A DNA stretch of 64,000 nt from Nereocystis luetkeana (lineage: Eukaryota; Sar; Phaeophyceae; Laminariales; Laminariaceae), in contig JARUPZ010000013.1 of NCBI GenBank assembly GCA_031213475.1, forward strand, positions 5,932,739 to 5,996,738, read 5' to 3'. The position numbers and the translations under genes were made by a program. Below, one piece after another: positions 12,813 to 27,800 of the stretch (the stretch's first letter is position 1; the number at the start of each line of letters is the position of its first letter). The notes below the pieces were generated by a model. The model was not told where the DNA came from, did not search any database, and was given only the letters and a program-made list of their open reading frames with translations.

Positions 12813-15800
12813 GGCAGACAGACTGACAGACTGACAGACAGACAGACAGACAGACAAACAAAAAGACAGACAAACAGACAGACAGACCAACGAGACAAGA
12901 CACGCATGGCTTATCACAGAGCCCTGCAGTACCCGCAAAAAATAGGCGTGGCCCGCGCTGACGCACGCATAGACGACACAGACGCCGCGGGCGATGTCCT
13001 CACCTTGCCGAGCTCATGATCACTAGGGCGGCTGCGCCATCATTGAGACTGGAGGCATTTCCGGCGGTGACGGTGCCCCCTTCCTTCTGAAACGCAGGCC
13101 GTTGGCCCTTCAGCTTACCTAGATCGATCTTCCAACGGGGTTTCGATTTTCCACGGGAAATATGAAGGGGGGGGGGGGGGGGGGGATGTACTCGATAGGA
13201 GAGATGTACTCGATCTCATGCATGGCCGTAGTCGTATGACCATAGACCCTCGCATCCTTACAATGCCGGGACGGAGCATGTCGGGTTTTCACCGACCAGG
13301 CAGACATTGCTTGCACCAAGCGCGAAGCGCCGTGAGGTGTCTGGCGAGCCGCATCAAGGGCGAGCTGCATCCTACTAAGAACCGCTTTTGAGGCGGACTT
13401 GCATATGGACAACAGCTTCAATGAGTTGATTTAATTTCCGGTGTAGGCATTTCCAGAGACAGCAATGGGAGTACTATGTAACTGCCTCTTGGGTGTCTTG
13501 CCTTGAACACTACGTGATGCGATCATAAGGGGGGGGGGGGGTGTATTCGGCAGGGGCAGGTGGACAAAAAGTGAAGCGGTCAGCTAACACCTCTGACAGG
13601 GTTTCGATTTCTCACGGGAAAAAGTTAGGCGGGGAGGGGGGGGGGGGGGGCAGACGGAGAAAATGTGACGCCGTCAACTTACACCTTACAACAGGATTTC
13701 GATTTTGTGCAGCGGAATGGGGTGGGGGGCAGGCGGAGAAACTATGAGGCCAGGGTTTTAATTTTCGAAGGGAAATATGAAAAGGGGGAGGGGAGACAGC
13801 ATGCGGAGAAAATATGAATTATGAGGGGGCTAACTTTCACCTTCCAAGAGGATTGCGATTGTCCACATGAAACAGGGGGAGGGGGGGGGGCGCAGGTGGA
13901 GATGTTATGAGGCCACCTGAGGGTATGATAGTCTTGCTACCGCTTTGATGGCAATCTTATCCTACAACGGATCTGGTTGCAAGACCTATCAATGCGTAGG
14001 TACAGCATCCTCACGTTGGTGTACTCCTCGTCCCTTGCGATGGTTGTCGGCGGTCCTTTTCTCGACGGGATTTGTACCGCGACCGTTTCCTCGACGAACT
14101 TTCCCTGCTAAACGTCAGAACGCGCCGAAAGCAGAGCGCGAGCGAGAGGTGGGTCAACGGGAGCGAAAGCGGAGAAACCGAAAGGAACGGAGAAAACAAG
14201 GAAGAAAGGGAAAAAAACAGAGGGAGGTACGAGGGGGCAACCGTGCACGGCTCGGACAGGCCATCTAGCAGATCGTTCCCACTGTTGATGATCCAGACAT
14301 TCCAGGGCAGATGTATAGATAGATAGATCCCTGATGTGTATGATCTGTATGCTATGGTTCATGTTGTCAGGCGGGAGCCGTAAAGTCTGCATGATCTACT
14401 GATATAATAGGTTCCCCGGGTTGGATAAGTACTGTTAATACGCGAATTCTACACTGCCTCTCACAACGCCACATACATGAGGAACTACATGTACTATAGA
14501 TGATCTATGGTTAGTAGATCATGGTCTGTTCTATTAATGAGTACCTCGTACATTGGTAGGTATGAAACGGAGACGGAATAAAAAAAAAAAAAACAGAGAG
14601 AGAAAAAGACCAGAACAACCAGGCCGACATCGAGACGAGAAGAAAAACAGAGATAAGTAGAATGGAAATAACACGCGGAGAGAAGGACGAGAAGAATTAA
14701 TGAGAAACAGATTAATACCCAAGAGAAACACACACAACGAGATATCGAGGCGAAATGAGAGAAACAGATATATACATGCGCAAGGAAACAGAGAAAATGG
14801 GAGGAGTAGAGATACCGTGGTAGAGCAAGGAACACCGGGGGAGGGGACAGGGGGAAATATTAACACGCTGTCCGAGGGAGAGACGTGGGGCCTCTCGACA
14901 CCACGACAACAGCAGTACCAACAGTGGCACCAGAAGAAAGCTGGCAAGCGCTAACGACCAGACGACGCCGACACCAAGCCGCATCGAATCTACTACCGGC
15001 GCTCTCATGATTCGGCATGCCATAATGCCCTAAGAAAGAGCTCCAAAAGAAACTCGGCCCGACATTTTCGGGAACACGAGAAATTCGGGAGAGGTCAGTC
15101 ATTCACTGGAGTTACAATAGTTCGCGTGGAACACGCACTTTCTCTAACAAGAAACGTAGCCTGGGCCGGTATCTTGGTTTCTTCTTTCGTGAGCGGATAT
15201 ACTAAAGATAGTGTGGAACACACCCTGTCTCGAAATAAGAAATTCAGCGTGGGCCAGAACCCCGGTTTCGTATTTCGAGAGCCGTTGTACTAAAGCTAGC
15301 GGTAGTGTGGAACATATCCTATCTCACACAACAATCTAGATCTGGGCTTAGTTCGAGAGCGATTTTTACGATTAAGTTAACGTGGAATACACGCTGTCTC
15401 GAATAAGAATCTAGGCCTGGGCCGGTATCCCGAAATCTTAGTTCGAGATCGGTTTTACCAAATTTGGTGTGGAACACACCCTATCTCAAATGACTATTAT
15501 TAATAATAATATGGTCCGGGCCATGTATCCCGGTTTCTTACTTCGAGAGCGGGTATACTAGATTTAGTGTGGGCCTCACCCTTTCGCAAATAAGAACCTG
15601 GCCTGGGCCAGTATCTCGGTCTCTTACTTCGGGAGCGGTTATAAGAAAGCTAATACGGGGAACCATACTAAGACCTATGCCAATGGAAACGCGAAGTTCA
15701 AAAGTTTTTTTCAAATATATGGCTTTGAAAAAACAGCCGAAAAAATTCTCGTACCGCCGCTGTGGGAAAAAAAGAGAAAAATGTATGATTTTTTCTTTTT

Positions 15801-18800
15801 TTTTCCCCAACGGCTGCAGGCGGCGCAATTTGTGTTTTTCTGGTCGCAAATTGTCAACACGGTGATCGAAACCAGCTTGTGCGACGATCGACGCTCGATC
15901 TCGACATAGACTCAGCCCACGGCCAAGCCACTCGGTATCTGGCAAACCCAACGAGTATAGATGACGGCCTCGAAGATATCAGGTAGATCCATGGTCTAGG
16001 GGGCGAGAGCTTGCCGGCGGCGTCCTACGGTATCCTCCCAAACCTGAAAATAAGTCTATTTTTTGCCATTCGAGACGGATGGAGAAGTTTTGTCTTCTGT
16101 TTTGTGCAAACCAGCGGCCAAATGTTTTTTTATCACACGCCTCGTCAGCTCCCGCCACATGACACCGGCCATGGTGTGAAGACGGTGACCCTAGGGTGGG
16201 TCGGAGCCCCTAACGAGCGCACTCCGTTCAGAATTCATGACGCAATCGTTGGTTTTGTTGATCGATGTCTGTCGAGGACTCGGAATCTCGCCGCTTCGAA
16301 CCAAAGATCGGCCTGAGTTTTTCTCAAGCCGATGTTGGCCCAACATCGGCCCCAGATTTGCTTTTTTCGGGCTTTTCCAAACGTTAGGAACTTTTTTTTG
16401 TTTTAGGTGGCCCATAGGAAGCGTGTTCTGAAAAAAATTGGCGGGTATCTTTGAAATTCAAACTTTTTATTGCAACTTCGCTGTACCATTGGCATAGGTC
16501 TAATAGGACCGAATATTGCTAGTAAAAATGGTTAAATATACCTGGTATAGGTTTTACGTATGCCATAGGTCCTAATAACTATGGTCCCCCGCAATAGGTT
16601 GGAACACACCCTACCTCAAACAAGAAATCTGGCCCGGGCCAGTGTCCCGGTTTCTTAGTTCGAGAGCGTTTATACTAAAAATAGTGTGGATCACACTCTT
16701 CCTCATATAATAAATACGGCTTGGGGCAATATCCCGTTTTTTTATTTCGAGAGTGATCCTACTAAAGTTGGCGTGGAACACAGCCCATCTCGAAAAATGA
16801 ACCAACTCGTAGCTTGGGCCAGTATCTCGGTTTCTTATTTCAAAAGGGGTTATGGGGTTATGCTAAAGCTAGTGCGGCGCACCCCCTATCTTAAGTAAGA
16901 AATCAAGCCTGGGCAAAGAAGTATCCCCGCTTCTTACTTCGAGAGCGGTTATAATAAATTCGGTGTAGGTCATACCCTACCGTATTTCGACACAAAAAAT
17001 CTAGCGTGGGCTAGCGCCCCGGTTTTCGTATGAGAAGGGCGGTACTGCAAGTCACAGAGGAGTAAGGGAAGCTCAAGCGCGGACGTTCACACCACCCCAC
17101 AGCGTCGCACCAGGGAATGTTGCCAAGGGCCTGGACTGCTGTGGCCTTGTGTGGCACATTATCTTGATGTATGCAGCCTACGCTCTCAGTTTGGTAAACC
17201 ATTCTTCAGTGTTGGCTCGTCGGAGCGAAAACATTTCCAAGCGCCGAAACAACAAACCTCGGCGCTATCATACAGTAGCTTCTGCATCGATCAAACGGCG
17301 GGTTGACCCGCAGCAGACCCCCAGGAGTCGGAACAACGAGCGCCAGAACCCTGAGACCTTTACTTTGCTTCGATAGGATTCGATCAGCTTGCGGGGGTAC
17401 GACGACGACAAGGTTCGACCACTGGCGGGTGCGGGCCAAGCGCTCGATAACGGGTGTCTCGGGGTTCTGAGACCATCGCAAAAACACGAAAAAAGGGCAA
17501 GCGAACCAAATTCAGGATGCGTTAAAACTACGCCAGAAAAAAAGTTTTTTTTTCAGGCGTGTCTTTTCCTACATATGTGCCGCAAACATAAGTTATACCA
17601 ATATATCCTGGAACAGTCGCAGCGCCGTTCGTACTCTCACGTTTGATACAAAAGGTCTGTATATTCACGAGATAGACCCCCTCTAACCGCCCCCAGCTCT
17701 GGACCCGACCATTCATATCTTCGCTCTCGCAAAAAAACCCGTAATCCTACCGCTAGCGAGGAAAAGGGGAAGCTGTGACACACCTCCATCGCCTACTTAC
17801 AAGCCCAAGACGAAAGCATGCCATCCCTACCGGTAAAATGCAAGCGAGGTCAGGTTCCAGCTGCTGCGGAAAGGCGGACTGTAGGTTAAACGCGCGTCTA
17901 CCCGTGCACACTTGAACGCATACACAAATCGCTGAAAAGCACTCCCCGCTTACCCACGCCCCCTTGCCCCACTTACCCTCTCGGCGAGGCGAGGCCGATC
18001 GAATGCAAACCGAACCACGACAAGCGACGGCCCCAAATTCACGACAACACGACAACCACGACCACAACAACAGCCACAACAGCAACAAAACACCACCGAC
18101 AACACCAACAACAACAACCAACAACAGCACCACAAACACCACCAACAACAACAACAAACAGGTACAAGAACAGGTACAGGAACAGGCCGGCGCCGGTTGC
18201 GAGGTCCCGCACCTTATCCCAGGCCAAAGCGGCGCGCTCATAGCTTTCCCTCGCATGCGCGTCCTGCGCGTCCCTGCCGATGCCATAGCTCTTGGAACAC
18301 TTTTCCGCACATATTCCCATGTGGTGGTCGTTGTACACGTCCCACAGCCCGTCGTGTATGATGCCTTCAGGCCAGACAGAGCAGACAGAGCAGCCAAGGC
18401 AGAGTAGGGGAGAACACACACGCAAGTTTTTTTTTTTTCAACAATCCGCCGGAGAAGTAAAATAAATAACGTCCGAACATAAAATAAAATATATTAAAAA
18501 ACGTGAGAGACCAACGCGGGATGGGGCGTGCCTGGCCGATTGCACAATGCGCTTTCGGGAAGCGGTAAGATGTTTCTGGTTCTGGTCAAAATTTTGGTTC
18601 AGGTTTAGATTAAGATTCATGTTTAGGTTCAGTTTCAGGTTCAGCTGCAGGTCTGGTTCTGGTTGAGGTTTACGTTTAGGTTTAGGTCTAGTTCTGGTTC
18701 CGATTCCGGTTCTGGTTCTGGTTCTGGTTCTGGTTCAGATTTATGTTCAAGCTCAGGATCAGGTTCAGGCCTGGTTCTGCTTGAGGTTTAGGTTCAGCGT

Positions 18801-21800
18801 CAGGTTTAGTTCTGGTTCCGGTTCAGGTTCAGCTTCAGGTTCAGGTCAGGCTTGGGTTCGGGTTCACGCTACCACAACCCCACTCGCGTGAGCAGGAAGA
18901 AGTGGCGGAGGCAAGGCCCAGAGCGCTCCAACCAAGCTTGCCACTATTAATATTAAAAACGAGAAAAATGGAACGAAACGCGACAAAAATCCAGACGCAC
19001 GATACGCACAACCTGTGCCGGTAAGCGTGTGTCCAAACGTGACTACTGCTGTAGCCGGTTGAGAGACTCTACTGGTAGAAGTTGACCCCTATTCCCCTCC
19101 AATCATACCCCGCATATAAAAGAGAAACAAGGGCTCTCACCATCAAGGGTGACAGAACTCGCGACAGTTACTCTCCAGGAAATGTCACCCCTATTCCACC
19201 ACAATCCGAACTCAGCAGCAGCAGCAGCAGCAGCAGCAGCACGCACGCACGCACGCACGCATACAGCAGCGGAGGCACACCAGACTATTCCTCCCGGCAG
19301 CAAGGGCTGCAGGGAACGGCACCGCTCTTCCACCTGGAGGCACTCTAGCATCAATAGGGCTGTGACTTGGTTGACGATAAGACGCTGACTTCACTACGAA
19401 TACGCGGCCGACTTGTTGTCAGTTGGCTAGGTACTGCAGTAGTAAAGTTGTTTCGGGTGGGCTAATGTTGTAATCAGAACCCACGACGGACCCAAGAAAC
19501 ACGTATCCCCCCTATGTTCACACGCCATAATTAGTTCTGATTACTCTTCTCCCCCTGAAGTATTTAACCCCTTAGAACCGCAGTCCCGCTTTGGGGACAA
19601 ACCAGTCAAATTGTAAGTAGTTAGTCCACAAAACGAGACTGCGGTCCTAAAAGGGCATACTTGGCGCGGGGTAATTTGCAAGAGTTGCGGCGTCATCCAA
19701 TCTGCCCGGCGGTATTGTGGCTCCCCATGTGGTATATTTCACTGATACATGAAACCAAACGCCAGCCAGATAGATGGCTTACCGCGCCACTCAACCGCAT
19801 ACGAGGGGGAAACATGGTATTCATCACCGAAATATCGTTTATAAGCAGTGGGGGATACGTGGGTTTTGGGACCATCGTGGGTTCTAATTTCTGTACGGCC
19901 TACCAAAAAAATGACTATTGCGGGTGCCCACAGTAATCAGGACCCATCACATACACAAAAACCTATATACTCCAGTACTTTTACTAAGAAAATTTGATCC
20001 TGATTACTGCTGTATGTTCCCCAAACGAGACCCGACGCGGCGACCGAAAACGAGCTAATGTCAAATTCTTCGCATGTAGATCGCCCGGCGTGCCTTCCGT
20101 TCAACCCGTCATAAAGTTTACGTATCTAACTAAATTGGCGCCAGAACGAAGGTGCGGCTGCAAAGGGCATCATCGCCGGCGGGCGGGCGGGCGTTCTGCG
20201 AAGAAGCCGGTGCCTGACCAGTACAATTCTGCCAGGCCCTTTACCGCCTAGTCTGACACTTCCGAACGTTCCTACCTCACCCGGTTGAAATTGTCCGATC
20301 AAGCATTTACTTTTCTGAACCAAAGGCAAAACGAAAAATCTCCCTCCTCTCTAGGCTTTTGAAAAAAAAACAATGTATCAGAGCTCCCCGCGCATCTGAA
20401 CACGCTGTGGGTCTACAACCGACTGGGGCGGACAGGACCGATCCGACCATCCAACACAACAACCACAAACTGACATGTACTGGTACACGATATATATATA
20501 ATTATATATACCTGGTATATATATATAATTATGCGTATTCACCGGGGACACCGAGGGCTGCTGTGTGGGGGGGGCACGGCGCGGTCGCGGTGCCGCGGGA
20601 AGCCCAGTGGGCGCTCGGGAAGAGACGGTGTCCCGCGGGGCATACCAAAAACTAACACGCTTTGAAAATCCAATGCGACGTCACCACCACCACTACGACC
20701 GAGCACCATATATTAAACAAGCATGTATATACCGATTTCCTTTCGCTGGTCGCTAGATACCCCCTTTCTTTGTTTGGAGCGTGTAACCACTTCAAAACAA
20801 TCCACGGCTGGTGAGGCCTTTCGTTTGTTCTTTTCAAGCAGATGGAAAACGTCATCGGATTTAGCCACCTCGCCACGTCCGAAAGCCTCCGAAAGGGAAT
20901 AAACCTTGTGTGTAGCACCCCGAAAAAAAAAAATGGCGCCACTTGCTTGAGGGGGGATGAACCTCACTCTGCAACCGGCTTTTCAGGGGAAAAAATGCTA
21001 AGCTAAGCCCGATACAATATCCTCCCATGGGCCAAGTACCAAGAGAACCATACCAGGTGATAGGGTGTTCGCGAAAAAAATGGTTGGAGCCAATCTTGTT
21101 GGGTTTCTTGGAGTATGTTTCCTACACAATAGCAATCCCAACCCATGAAAAAATAGAATCGTCCTAACAGGTTGTGGTAAAAAGGGACCTAAATGACGCC
21201 TTCAGCGTAACCATTCTTGGGTTGGGACAATTCTGTGGATTAGGTTAACTCTGTAGGCCTTCGGCTTCACCTGTTTTAACCAATCATCCCTTCGTATTTG
21301 CCGGTTCCAAGTATACCTGGTATGTACATGTAACCCAACTCAATTGGGTTATCGCAAACACCCTATTGTACAGCATGCATTGGATTCAAAGAGAATGGGT
21401 AGTTTAGATCCTCAGTAGACTTAGTAGACTCAGGTCACTCAGTAGACTCGGCAGACTTAGCAGTATACTCTGCAGACTCGGCAGACTCTGTAGACTCAGC
21501 AGACTCAGTAGACTCAGCAGACTCAGCAGACTCAGTAGACTAAATAGACTCAGTAGACTTAAGTAGACTCAGTAGGTTCAGTAGAACTCATGAGATTCAG
21601 TTTACGAGGTAGACTCAAGAGACTCAGCAGAAGACTCGGCAGATTCGGCAGACTCAGGAGACTCAGTAGTAAGCTTGGTAAACTCAGCAGACTCGGTAGA
21701 CTCAGCACACTTGGTAGACTCAGGAGACTCAGTAGATTCAACAGACTCAGTAGACTCAAATAGACTCAGCAGACTCGGTAGAACTCAGCAGACTCAGTAT

Positions 21801-24800
21801 ACTGGGTAGACTCAGCAGACTCAGCACAAGGCTCGGCAGATTCGACAGACTCAGTGGACTTAGCACACTCAGTAGCAGACTCGGGAAACTCGGCAGACTC
21901 AGCAGACTCAGTAGACTTGAGTAGATTCAGCAGACTCAGTAGATGCACAGCGCGCTACGACAGAGGGATGGCTCACTTTTTGGCCAAACATACCGCATGT
22001 ATGATACCACTGCTGGGGCTTCCTTCTGTCAACTGAGAAATTGTTTTGTTTTTTCCATCGCAGAGGGTGGTTTCGATTTAAAACCCACTAGTCCATGGGA
22101 ATTGCCCGTCGGGTTAACAAGGGTACATTTTTCCCATACTACTATGAATAGAACCGTTTTTGGGTGACTTATCTACTGAGAGCTCTTCGAGTGAGTTTCA
22201 CAACCTCAGAAGATATGAAAATATTAGGAGCAACCCTATCGCCACTTGCAGCAGAGGACCAAAGCCCCTCCGTGGGGAAAAATGGACTCGAAAGACCTCT
22301 GCCGCCGTATCACGGCTCCACTATTAATAGACTAAACAGACAAACCAAACGAAGCAGACGAATCAGACGGAACAAACGAACCGGACGAAACAGGCGAAAC
22401 AGACTGAACACTAAACAGATTGAACACGCCTCACCATCGACGACAGCCCCGTGTCCGAGTCGCAGACCCGTCCTCGCCTTCGGGAGGTAATACGGAGCGT
22501 TGGACATGCTCTCGAAACCGCCCGCCACCATCGCCCCTCGGTAGCCCAGGGAGATGCTCTGCGCGGCCAGCATGACCGCTTTCATACCGGAGGCGCATAC
22601 CTGTCGCGAGGTTAAGCGTGCCTCGGCGCCATGAGTCTTTGCGTGTACATGTGTATAACGGTGTACCATAAATATTATTAGAATGCTACCACAAGAATAA
22701 ATGATATGGTATGGTATGGTATGGTGTATGTGGTGTGGTGTGGTGTGGTGTGGTATGGCATGGTATGGTATCGTCAGGTATAGTACGGTACGGTATGGTA
22801 TAGTATGGTATGGTACGGTATGGTATGGTATGGCATTGGATGGAATGGTATGGTATGATACGGTATGGTACAGTACGGTATGGTATAGTACGGTACGGAA
22901 GAAGGCTCACCTTGTTTATAGTGGTGCATGGAACCGACTCCGGGAGCCCTGGCGAGGAAAAAACAGGGGACGAGCGGAACAAGGCACCAGTTCGGTCGGC
23001 ATCGCTAGCGACAGGGACAGGCTGGCCAGTACGCGCCGTAGAGCGACGCCCATCAATTCGAGACTAAGACGCAGCAATCGCGATAGTGTTCAAGGGGCCA
23101 TATCCCTTCACGCCCCACAAGCTTAGACGTGGCTGTCATCTTCCTCGTGCGTATGATATCAAGCTCGCCGTTTATCTTGACGGCAATTCCGGGAGCAGTT
23201 TCCTTGCACGAGCCCTACTGTGCACGTCGTTGAGATTGACCGAATTTTTATTGATAGGAGTTTTAAGCAATTCGCAGGTTCACTCTGCAAGGCACTAGTC
23301 GGCGAAAAAAAATCAAGTGCCGGATGAGACATCGGTGCTGTGCTACGATGTACCACGCTGGACGGAAGTATAAGGAACGCTTGATATAAATATTAGTATA
23401 TAAGCGTTCCTTATATTTCCGCCCAGAGCGGTAAGTATTTAACCCTTTTAGGACTGCAGTCCCATTTTGGGGACAAACTACTTGAAAATTGAATTTTCTC
23501 CCCAAAATGGAACTGCAGTCTTCAAAGCTTGAAGTCAGTGTGCTCAAAATCATTTTTGTACTGTTCACGGTTGGTATTTCTACGATAAGCATTTACCTCT
23601 TGCACGGGGAGGCTCGTGCAAACTGGCGATACCCGTGACAACCTGAACAGCAACCACAAAAACACCCAAATTAACGGGTGCCAGCATCGAACCCCGAACA
23701 GCAACCACAACAACCACAACAACAATAACAGCAGCAGCAGCAACCACAGCAACCACAACAACAATACCGCCGCCGAAAGGAAGAATGCGGCGGGGGGGGG
23801 GGGGGGGGACGGGACGTCATCATGCACCCAGCGCCGCTTCACAGGCCAGCCAGGCCGACTTGTCGGAAGCACTGGACTCTGAGCAAGAGGACATGGAAAG
23901 CAGAGATCGCGACAAGTCAAGTGAAAGGGAGACCTACGCTTTTACTAAAGTGAAATATACACCATTAATGGTCAAAATATACCAGGGCTGTTCACGGGTC
24001 ATGACTGACCCGACCTGCGGTCGGTCGGGTTAGGAGGATTTCAACATCCCACGGGTCGGATCGGATCGGGTCCAGTCAGGAGGTCTCCGAAATCCCACGC
24101 GTCGGGTCGGGGTCGGGATAAAGGTGACCCGACCCGACCCGACCGTCGAGGTTTGACCCTACCCGTCAGCAGCCCTGAAGGCACCAGCCAGAACAGAGCA
24201 ACACCAAATAAAAAAACGACGAGAAATATTGTATCACCCGTCTAGGGAGAGCCTGCAGAAGTACAGTATCACAACTATAACGCGCGCGTGTCGTGCATAT
24301 TGTTGGATATCGTATCGAGATTTTCGATATACTCAAAATATCGGAATTCCGATATATCGTGATACCGAAAAGGTATTTTACCCTCTCTTCAGTCCCTGTG
24401 GCACCCCCCGCGTTTCTTATGCTGACACTGAACGAAACCTTCAATGTAACATGTTACCAGTTATTGAAATCGTATTGGCTTTCTATTTTAGTTGTCGGTA
24501 TCGTATCGATTAGTTTTGTAGCGTATTGGTATGTATCAATGAGTTTTTTTTTCAGTATATCGGTATCGTATCGATCAGTTTTTTTAGTTTATCGGTATCG
24601 TATCCATTGTTTTTTTTGTTATAATAGCGATAACGTATCGATCTTACTTCTTCAATTTATCGGTATCGTATCCATCGTTTTATACTTTAGGTTATCGGTA
24701 TCGTATCTAACTCAATTTCGATATCGATATCCAACACTATCATAGTCAAGCATGCCACGGTAGAGGGGTGGACATGAATTTTTACGAGGCTCCCCCAGCC

Positions 24801-27800
24801 TAAAAGGATGCCTGACCCATAACGGACTTCTTATTGAATATGTAGGCTTACCCCGACGAACAGTTTCAGGGCCTAGGTGCTACGAGTACGTAGCGAAACG
24901 TATCATGCAACCCAAAAGGGATATATTACCCGGTAATTACCGGGTACTTCCTCGGTACCCTCAAGGAACTCCTCTGTTAGTCAGAAATATTTGCCTCATG
25001 AAGCAAAAAAAGTGCTACTGTACCTACGTACCCTTATCGTAGCATGCGTCTCGTACACACACCCCTTACACAGCTCCCTACGTCGAGCGTCGGAGACGCA
25101 CCCTGTTATCATACCCCGCCACCACCCCCGGGCTCCTTGGTGTGTGTGTGGCCGTTGCTATACTCGTTACAGCTGTGAGTCGGCACGACCTTAGTCACCA
25201 ACTTGAAAAAAAAAAGAAAAAAAGTGTAATTACCGCAAAAAATAACTTATTACCGCAAAATGAGACGAGTTGAGCTCGCACAGGAGGAGGGTGCGATCGC
25301 TTCTTTTTTTAACCCTTTTAGAACTGCAGTCCCGTATTGAGGACAAACCACTCAGATTTTAGGTAGTTTGTCCCCAAAACGGGACTGCAGTCCTACGAAC
25401 AAAGGGTTAAGCGCCCGTTTTCTCAACAACTTTGGAAGGGTGTCCGAAGTCCGAATTTGAACACTTCATACTTCGAAGTATTCTCGGAATGCTCTCTCTC
25501 TCCCTTTCCCGACCACCAGATGTTTTCCGAAAATACCCTCTTCTTCGGTATATATTGGTAACCTTGCCGTTCGAGAAAAACCGATACCTGAAAAAAAAAA
25601 CTATGATTTGCACCCCCGTGGCGCAAACTCAAAGTGCTCTCCACGGTAGTCGGAACGATGGTCAGGCGTCTCCCGAAGGTGCCGGCTGTCCGAGCGATTG
25701 GGTTTCCATGCTCGAAGGAAGAGCAAGTGAACGTGGAATACAGTACTTTCCTTTTGGAGCGGGGTCCCCTCGGCTTCTGGGAGACCTGAGTTGGCTCGCT
25801 TCGCTCGCCTGACTCAAGTCGGCAAAACAAAAAAGACTGCCCATCAGCTGGCTTCGCCAGCCGACTGACCGATTGAAAAAAAAAGTCAGATAGTTGGCTA
25901 TCGGCACCTGCCATTAAGTTGTGAGTCGTGAAACCCTGCCCACTCGCAGCTCCAGCAATCGCCATATCCCCTCCGAAGCACCTCCCAAAGGGGATTCAAA
26001 CAAATTTCGCGTGTGTACATCTTGTACGTGGGTGCTCTTCGAATGGGTGCAGGTCACAAGCGCAGAAAAACGTGAGCCACTGGAACCACGACAACGAGGG
26101 AGACGGGCGGCAGCCATCGTGGAATTGCGCGCCAGCCCGCCCGCCCTATCAAACACCCCAAGTCGTGTCTGCTGCAGTTGCATGACGGATGTTGTATACG
26201 CAAGAGGCGTGTTTCGGCTTCGCAGGACTGGGATGGGAGCGTTGACGATATGCCTTGCCCACAGCCGCCGACTGGGGCAAGCTGCCGAGGAATCCCAGAC
26301 ATGACTGACACGACCATCAAGCTATCCATATAGCAGTGTGGCGAAGGATCAACGCCGTTGAGATGTCATAGCACCAGCAGCAGAGACAGGGGAAGAAGAT
26401 ACGTACCAGGTATATAGCAGAGGGAGATTCGAACCAAAACTAAACACCTCAATGTTGGGCGGGGTTGGTGCCCTCAATACATCACCCCTCTTCACGCTTG
26501 GTGCAAGCAAGCAATTTGTGCGTGGTCGGTGAAAACCCAACGTGTTCCGTCCTGGCACTGTAGGGATGCAAGGGCCTATGGTCATGCATGCGGCCACGGC
26601 CATGCACGACGTAAGTAACGCCCCCCCCCCCCCCCTGCAAAGCGTGGAAAACAACAAAGTATCATATCATATGTACGAGATATACATATACTGAAAGAGA
26701 ATCATAGCGGTACAGAACACCTATAGACCACTTAAGGTATGATTCTAAGAAAACGAGCACTAAGAAAAGCAGGCTGAGATCCACAGGGAAAAATACGCCG
26801 GGGAGTCGTTATACTGAAGCTAGTGTAGAAGGCACCTTGTCCCACGAAACCCACCCTAGGACGGCACCTCTGTTTCTCACTACTGTACTGGTAGGGTAGG
26901 TATCCTGCACTGTACAGCCGTAACAACCTCCACCATCATTTGCTAAGAGACGAGCGCGAAACGCAAGAAATTACACCGCTCAAAGCATTGAAAACATATT
27001 AGGCAGCGGGATTCCCCCCGCGCAGGCAAGGTGCTTCGTTCCCACCCTTCGACGGCGTGATATCGTTGCTGCCCTATTAAAAAAAGCTCGGTTGGACCAG
27101 GTGATATTGTTGCTGCTGCTCGATCACACAGAGCCTTATTATATCACGTGATAGTGTTTCTGCCCGAGCAAGAATATCTCTGTTAGACTTCATGGCATTG
27201 TTGCTGCCTTGCTGCCCGATATATAAGAGCTCTGTGTGAACTATAGTAGGAGACAATGTTACTGCCCAATAAAAAAAGAGCTCTGCCAGGCCACGTGACA
27301 TCGAACAAAAAGAGCTCTGCAAGGCTGCGCGGTATTGTTGCTGCCCAATCAAAAAAGATATCTGTTACTTGTTGCCAATCAGAGCCCTGTTAGACCGTTA
27401 CATTAGGTGATACTGGTGCTGCCCAACCAAAAAGAGCTCCGATAGTTGCCGCCGATCAGAGCCCGAATAGATTGTTAGATTACGCTATATTACTGCCGCC
27501 CAGTCGAAAAGAGCTAGGTTATTACGCGACACGCTTACTGCCCCAGACAAAAGAGTTCTGTTACACAAATTGATATCGCTGCCGCCGCCAAATAAAAAAG
27601 AGCTCTGCTAGACTACATGGTACTGCTGCTGTCACACAAAAAAGAGCGGTGTAGGACTACGTGATACTTCAATAAAAAACGGTCCAGCTAACTGCTACCC
27701 ACTCAACAAGAGCCCTATTAGACCACGTGATATTGTTGCTGTCCGATCAAAACCACCTCTGTTAGCACGACTACGTGCAACTGGTACTGCCCAATCAAAA

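Noticed and set aside
12461-12966. Long minus-strand open frames rich in Leu/Ser/Val/Cys
   Set aside because: Translation of a CAGA microsatellite; no real coding signal.
17753-18421. 222-codon minus-strand frame overlapping the thiolase exon at 18.3 kb
   Set aside because: It is in a different frame from the exon and dominated by Leu/Val/Cys from a CAA-rich tract.
21410-21945. Regular 9-bp periodicity considered as a CRISPR-like array
   Set aside because: No unique spacers; it is a degenerate simple tandem repeat in a eukaryotic intron.
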